Source: Lachnospiraceae bacterium
Lineage (GTDB): Bacteria > Bacillota > Clostridia > Lachnospirales > Lachnospiraceae
DNA: 64,000 nucleotides
Assembly (NCBI GenBank): GCA_017428105.1
Contig: JAFRRM010000037.1
Coordinates: 1-64,000 of the forward strand
Direction of reading: 5' to 3'
Shown here: positions 56,217 through 64,000 of the stretch, piece after piece
How the letters are laid out: every line of letters starts with the position of its first letter
How positions within the stretch are numbered: the first letter of the stretch is position 1
Notes under the pieces: model-generated
Databases searched by the model: none
Told to the model about the DNA's origin: nothing
The model's input: the letters and a program-made list of their open reading frames with translations, nothing else
Program-made: the position numbers and the translations under genes

Positions 56217-57497
56217 ATGAGTGTCACGGTAGAAAAGTTAGAGAAGAATATGGCTAAGCTGACCATTGAGATCCCCGCAGAGGAAGTGTCTGCGGCCGAA
56301 CAGCGGGCTTACAATAAAAGCAAAGGCCGGATCGTCATCCCCGGTTTCCGGAAAGGCCATGCGCCCCGCCATATGGTGGAAAGAATGTACGGCGCCGACG
56401 TCTTTATGGAAGATGCGGTGAACGATCTGCTGCCCGGCGCGTACGAAGCGGCCGTGAAGGAATCCGGCCTGGAAGTCGTCTCCCGTCCGGAGATCGATTA
56501 TGAGCAGGTCGAGCACGGCAAGGCCCTCATCGTGACCGCCCTGGTCGCCGTGAAGCCGGAAGTGAAGCTGGGCCAGTACAAGGGCCTGGAACTGGGCCTG
56601 ACCGCCCCTGTCGTGACCGAAGAGGACATCGAAGCCGAACTGAAGAAGGAACAGGACAAGAACGCCACCATGAAGGATGTGGAAGACCGTCCCGTGCAGG
56701 AAGGCGACACCGTGAACCTGGACTACGCCGGCACCGTCGGCGGCGTCGCGTTTGACGGCGGCACCGCGCAGGGCCAGGATCTGGTCATCGGCTCCCATCA
56801 TTTCATCCCCGGCTTTGAAGAGCAGATGGTCGGCATGATCCTCGGCGAGGAAAAAGACCTGCACGTCACCTTCCCCGAAGCGTATGCCACGAAGGAACTG
56901 GCCGGCAAGGAAGCCGTGTTCCACGTGAAGGTCAACACCATCAGCGAAAAGGAACTGCCGGAGCTGAACGACGAGTTCGCTTCCGAAGTCTCCGAATTCG
57001 AGACGCTGGACGCCTATAAGGAAAGCCTGCGCGCCAAGCTGCAGGAGAAGAAGGACAAGGACTTCCGCCAGGAGCAGGAGAACGCGGCGCTGGAAGCGGC
57101 CGTGAAGAACGCCGAGATGGAGATCCCCGCCCCCATGGTCGACAGCCAGGCCGAGGACATGGTCCGCGAATTCGGCGAGCGCCTGCAGATGCAGGGCATG
57201 CGCCTGGAGCAGTACCTGCAGTTCACGGGCCTGAGCATGCCTCAGATCGTGGACCAGTATAAAGAGCAGGCGAAGAAGCGCATCGAAGGCCGCCTGGTGC
57301 TGGAAGCCATCGTGGCTGCGGAAAACCTGGAAGTCACCGACGAAGACCGTGAGAAGGGCTACGCCGACCTGGCGGAGCGCTACAGCATGGACGTCGACAA
57401 GGTCCGCGAATTCTTCGACGAGGAGTCCCTGGCGAGTTATGACAAGGATCTGGCCACCCAGAAGGCGCTGGATCTGCTGGTAGCCGAGGCGAAATAA
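56217..57497 (+). CDS. tig: Trigger factor
   Basis: A 426-residue ribosome-bound chaperone and prolyl isomerase. The N-terminal ribosome-binding domain has the signature [13 protein letters not shown] (GFRxGKxP-like). The middle FKBP domain spans ~150-245 ([31 protein letters not shown]). The long helical C-terminal domain cradles nascent chains. The ATG at 56217 follows GAGGAG by eight bases. It is first in the tig-clpP-clpX cluster that handles folding and turnover of new proteins. Confidence 0.95.
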   Translation: MSVTVEKLEKNMAKLTIEIPAEEVSAAEQRAYNKSKGRIVIPGFRKGHAPRHMVERMYGADVFMEDAVNDLLPGAYEAAVKESGLEVVSRPEIDYEQVEHGKALIVTALVAVKPEVKLGQYKGLELGLTAPVVTEEDIEAELKKEQDKNATMKDVEDRPVQEGDTVNLDYAGTVGGVAFDGGTAQGQDLVIGSHHFIPGFEEQMVGMILGEEKDLHVTFPEAYATKELAGKEAVFHVKVNTISEKELPELNDEFASEVSEFETLDAYKESLRAKLQEKKDKDFRQEQENAALEAAVKNAEMEIPAPMVDSQAEDMVREFGERLQMQGMRLEQYLQFTGLSMPQIVDQYKEQAKKRIEGRLVLEAIVAAENLEVTDEDREKGYADLAERYSMDVDKVREFFDEESLASYDKDLATQKALDLLVAEAK

Positions 57498-57523
57498 GCC
57501 CGGCAAGATCAAAGGAGTCATCT

Positions 57524-58108
<585 letters not shown>

Positions 58109-58117
58109 GGAGCAGGC

Positions 58118-59458
58118 ATGGCAACGAAGCGTAACGACAACCCCCGCACCTGCTCCTTCTGCGGCAAGGACCAGTCCCTCGTCAACCACCTGATCTCCAG
58201 TCCCCTGAAGGACTGCTACATCTGCGACGAGTGCGTGGAGACCTGCTACGAGATCCTGGAAGAGGACTGGGAACGGGAGCACCGCAAGGGCGGGCACGAA
58301 CCCGAACCGGAACTGACGCTGGAAACGCTCAAGCGCCCGGCGGAGATCAAGGCCTTCCTGGACGAATACGTGATCGGGCAGGAGCAGGCCAAAAAAGTGC
58401 TTTCCGTGGCGGTCTACAACCACTATAAGCGCATCCTGCACGGCGATGTCCCGCAGGATGACGTGGAACTGCAGAAGAGCAACGTGCTGATGCTGGGCCC
58501 GACCGGCTCCGGCAAGACCTATCTGGCGCAGACCATCGCGCGCTGCCTGGACGTGCCGTTCGCCTCTTCAGACGCCACCACGCTGACGGAAGCCGGCTAT
58601 GTGGGCGAGGACGTGGAGAACATCCTGCTCAAGCTGATCCAGGCGGCGGACAACGACGTCGCGCGGGCGGAACGGGGCATCATCTACATCGACGAGATCG
58701 ACAAGATCACCAAGAAGTCCGAGAACGTCTCCATCACCCGCGACGTGTCCGGAGAAGGCGTGCAGCAGGCGCTCCTCAAGATCCTGGAAGGCACGGACGC
58801 GAACGTGCCGCCGCAGGGCGGACGGAAGCATCCGTACCAGGAGACCATCAAGATCAACACCACCGGGATCCTGTTCATCTGCGGCGGGGCCTTCGACGGG
58901 CTGGACAAGATCGTCGAGTCCCGGCTGGGCAGCGGCACCATCGGCTTTGGCGGCACCGTGGTGGAGAAGGAAGACCGCCCGCTGGGCGAACTCTTCTCCC
59001 AGGTGGTCCCGAAGGACCTGGTCAGATTCGGGCTGATCCCGGAATTCATCGGCCGCGTGCCGGTGACCGTGGCGCTCAACGAGCTGGATGAGGACGCGAT
59101 GGTCCGGATCCTGACCGAGCCGAAGAACGCGCTGGTCAGACAGTACGAGACCCTGTTCGCGATGGACGACGTGAAGCTGACCTTCACGGACGAAGCGGTG
59201 CGGGCCGTGGCGCACAAGGCCATGGAGCGCAACATCGGCGCCCGCGGGCTGCGCGCCGTCATGGAGAATTCCATGATGGACCTCATGTTCAGACTGCCCA
59301 GCGACGACACGGTCGGCGCCTGCACCATCACGAAAGAAGTGATCGAGGGCACCGGCGAACCGGAGATCGTCCGCCGGGAAGACGTGCCCGCCGACGTGTC
59401 CGGGAGCGGCCGCCGCGCCAGACGCCGCCAGATCAGCGTCAACAACAAGCTGGGCTGA
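58118..59458 (+). CDS. clpX: ATP-dependent Clp protease ATPase subunit ClpX
   Basis: The 446-residue AAA+ unfoldase has an N-terminal C4 zinc domain (CSFCGKDQ and CYICDECV), Walker A GPTGSGKT, Walker [11 protein letters not shown], the pore-region [10 protein letters not shown], and the IGF-type loop (GTIGFGG) that docks on ClpP. The C-terminal segment [20 protein letters not shown] is the small AAA domain. It lies between clpP and engB in the usual Firmicutes order; lon, often next, is absent here. Confidence 0.97.
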   Translation: MATKRNDNPRTCSFCGKDQSLVNHLISSPLKDCYICDECVETCYEILEEDWEREHRKGGHEPEPELTLETLKRPAEIKAFLDEYVIGQEQAKKVLSVAVYNHYKRILHGDVPQDDVELQKSNVLMLGPTGSGKTYLAQTIARCLDVPFASSDATTLTEAGYVGEDVENILLKLIQAADNDVARAERGIIYIDEIDKITKKSENVSITRDVSGEGVQQALLKILEGTDANVPPQGGRKHPYQETIKINTTGILFICGGAFDGLDKIVESRLGSGTIGFGGTVVEKEDRPLGELFSQVVPKDLVRFGLIPEFIGRVPVTVALNELDEDAMVRILTEPKNALVRQYETLFAMDDVKLTFTDEAVRAVAHKAMERNIGARGLRAVMENSMMDLMFRLPSDDTVGACTITKEVIEGTGEPEIVRREDVPADVSGSGRRARRRQISVNNKLG

Positions 59459-59462
59459 CGTC

Positions 59463-60040
59463 ATGGTCATCCGTTCCGTCAGCCTGGAAACGGTCTGCGG
59501 CATCACGAGCACGCTGCCGCATCACGACAAGCCGGAGTTTGCGTTCGCCGGCCGTTCCAACGTGGGGAAATCCTCCCTCATCAACGGCCTGATGAACCGC
59601 AAGGCCCTGGCCCGCGTCAGCAGCGCGCCCGGCAAGACCCGGACCATCAACTATTACAACATCAACGACGCCTTCTATTTCGTGGACCTGCCCGGCTACG
59701 GGTACGCGCAGGTCTCCCTGCAGGAAAAAGAAGCCTGGGGGAAGATGATCGAGCGCTACTTAAAGACCAGCGGCTCCCTGAAGCGGATCTTCCTGCTGGC
59801 GGACATCCGCCACGAGCCCGGGGCTAACGACAAACAGATGGCCCGTTTTATCCGCGAAGGCGGCTTTGAACCCGTGGTGATCGCCACGAAACTGGACAAG
59901 ATCAACCGCAGCCAGCGGCAGAAACAGCTGAAACTCCTCCGGGAGGGGCTGGAACTGCCGGCGGACGCGGTCATCCTTCCCTGGTCCTCGCAGACCAAAG
60001 AGGGCCGGGAGGCAATATACGAATATCTGGAGGCGTGCTT

Positions 60041-60044
<4 letters not shown>
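59463..60044 (+). CDS. engB: Ribosome biogenesis GTPase EngB (YsxC/YihA)
   Basis: The 193-residue GTPase has G1 [10 protein letters not shown]2 threonine in [11 protein letters not shown]3 DLPGYGYA, G4 TKLDK and G5 WSSQTKEG. It acts in assembly of the large ribosomal subunit. It starts four bases after the clpX stop, so it is read with the clp operon, and its own stop overlaps the asnS start (ATGA). Confidence 0.94.
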
Positions 60045-61435
<1,391 letters not shown>

Positions 61436-61443
61436 GGAACCGG

Positions 61444-61484
61444 GGACCCGGCGGCCTGCGGAAGATCATCCGGCCGCCGGGTCC
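61444..61484 (+). other. Long hairpin between asnS and the sirtuin gene
   Basis: A perfect 13-bp stem (GGACCCGGCGGCC with GGCCGCCGGGTCC) with a 15-base loop lies nine bases after the asnS stop. There is no T tract, so it may protect the mRNA or mark a processing site rather than terminate. Confidence 0.6.
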
Positions 61485-61516
61485 GCTCACACCCGTCCGC
61501 GGAAGGAGGAAATGCC

Positions 61517-62263
61517 ATGTCTGTCCAAGCCCTGACCGATATCCTGAACAAGAGCCGAAACATCGTATTCTTCGGCGGCGCCGGTGTTTCCACCGCTTCC
61601 GGCATCCCGGATTTCCGCAGCGCCGACGGCCTGTGGAACCAGCGGTACGGCCGGCACCTGAGCCCGGAGGAAATGGTGTCCCGCAGCTTTTTCGAACGGG
61701 ACCCGGAGGATTTCTTCGCCTTTTACAAAGACAAACTGATCTACCCCGACGCGAAGCCCAACGGCTGCCACAAGGCGCTGGCGGAGCTGGAGCGGATGGG
61801 CCGGCTGAAAGCGGTCGTCACCCAGAACATCGACGGCCTGCATCAGATGGCCGGCAGCAGGACCGTGTATGAACTGCACGGCTCCGTGCTGCGGAACTAC
61901 TGCACGCGCTGCCACGCGTTTTACGATGCGGCCTATGTGCTGGCCGCGCCGGGCGTGCCGCACTGCAGGGCCTGCGGCGCCGTCGTCAAGCCGGACGTCG
62001 TGCTGTACGAGGAAATGCTGGACGAGAACGTGATCGACAAGGCGGTGCGCGCCATCGCCGGAGCGGACACGCTGATCGTGGGCGGCACTTCCCTGATCGT
62101 CTACCCCGCCGCCGGATTCATCCGGTATTTCCGGGGCGATCATCTGGTCGTGATCAACAGGACCGCCACCCCTGCGGACAGCAATGCGGACCTGGTGATC
62201 CACGACGACATCGCTTCCGTCATGGAAGCGGCCGTGGCGGCCATGCGGCCCGCCGACAATTGA
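61517..62263 (+). CDS. Sir2-family NAD-dependent protein deacylase
   Basis: The 248-residue sirtuin has the NAD-binding [23 protein letters not shown], the catalytic His in YELHGS, a four-Cys zinc site (CTRC and CRAC), and the late [10 protein letters not shown]. It removes acyl groups from lysines in an NAD-dependent reaction. AAGGAGG precedes the ATG. It is placed between asnS and ftsH, with ftsH starting four bases after its stop. Confidence 0.94.
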   Translation: MSVQALTDILNKSRNIVFFGGAGVSTASGIPDFRSADGLWNQRYGRHLSPEEMVSRSFFERDPEDFFAFYKDKLIYPDAKPNGCHKALAELERMGRLKAVVTQNIDGLHQMAGSRTVYELHGSVLRNYCTRCHAFYDAAYVLAAPGVPHCRACGAVVKPDVVLYEEMLDENVIDKAVRAIAGADTLIVGGTSLIVYPAAGFIRYFRGDHLVVINRTATPADSNADLVIHDDIASVMEAAVAAMRPADN

Positions 62264-62267
62264 TCTT

Positions 62268-64000
<1,733 letters not shown>

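Overview
The window is G+C-rich, low-repeat chromosomal DNA with short intergenic gaps. It most resembles a high-GC member of the Clostridia (Bacillota). Evidence: a clostridial-type hydroxyglutarate operon for glutamate fermentation, the tig-clpP-clpX-engB order, families typical of Firmicutes (DUF1836, DUF3783, YhaO/YhaN, BioY with a BirA operator), lipoboxes, strong Shine-Dalgarno sequences, and tRNA genes without encoded CCA. The genus cannot be fixed from the sequence alone. No rRNA, CRISPR array or complete prophage was seen.

Layout. 1-4.8 kb: gcdA (5' truncated)-hgdC-hgdA-hgdB, the (R)-2-hydroxyglutaryl-CoA dehydratase and glutaconyl-CoA decarboxylase branch. 4.9-11 kb: an MGMT-family protein and two lipoproteins, one a PEPT-repeat/DUF1287 protein and one a 1482-residue subtilase fused to YD-like repeats and a propeller-like C-terminus. 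11.1-17.5 kb: an RNA-polymerase-alpha-CTD/AAA+ fusion with a striking upstream leader, a DUF3783 protein, a TIM-barrel protein and polA. 17.6-20.3 kb: a MotA/ExbB-like channel protein with two single-pass partners, then a double GNAT protein. 20.4-30.7 kb: an unusual ABC cluster with three tandem pairs of FtsX/MacB-type permeases and one ATPase. 30.8-34.3 kb (minus): cca-nrnA-surE, followed by tRNA-Ala(GGC) with a decayed tandem copy. 34.7-42.6 kb: a YcaQ/AlkX-type protein, an EF-hand-like protein with a YhaO/YhaN nuclease-ATPase pair, an aminotransferase and a hypothetical protein. 42.6-46.5 kb: a stand-alone reverse transcriptase behind a multi-hairpin region, then divergent birA/bioY with two BirA-type operators, then a LOG-family protein. 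46.5-50.4 kb: a peptide ABC importer with a binding protein and two permeases but no ATPases. 50.4-52.5 kb: an A+T-rich island carrying a secreted and a membrane protein of unknown function. 52.5-56 kb: a flippase-like protein, tRNA-Trp, a flavin reductase, a DUF1836 protein and a PAP2-like protein. 56.2-64 kb: tig-clpP-clpX-engB-asnS-sir2-ftsH (3' truncated), a protein-quality-control cluster.

Connections. Glutaconyl-CoA decarboxylase needs biotin on its carrier subunit, so the BirA/BioY pair (uptake and attachment, no synthesis genes here) plausibly serves the first operon. The CCA-adding enzyme sits next to a tRNA gene that lacks CCA. A small palindromic repeat with core GGGACGGTTC occurs at two gene ends, and in both cases its first three bases are the stop codon of the gene. 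The best candidates for something undescribed are the three-pair ABC cluster, the stand-alone reverse transcriptase with its structured upstream region, the alpha-CTD/AAA+ fusion with its leader RNA, the ExbB/ExbD-like cluster, and the stop-codon repeat.
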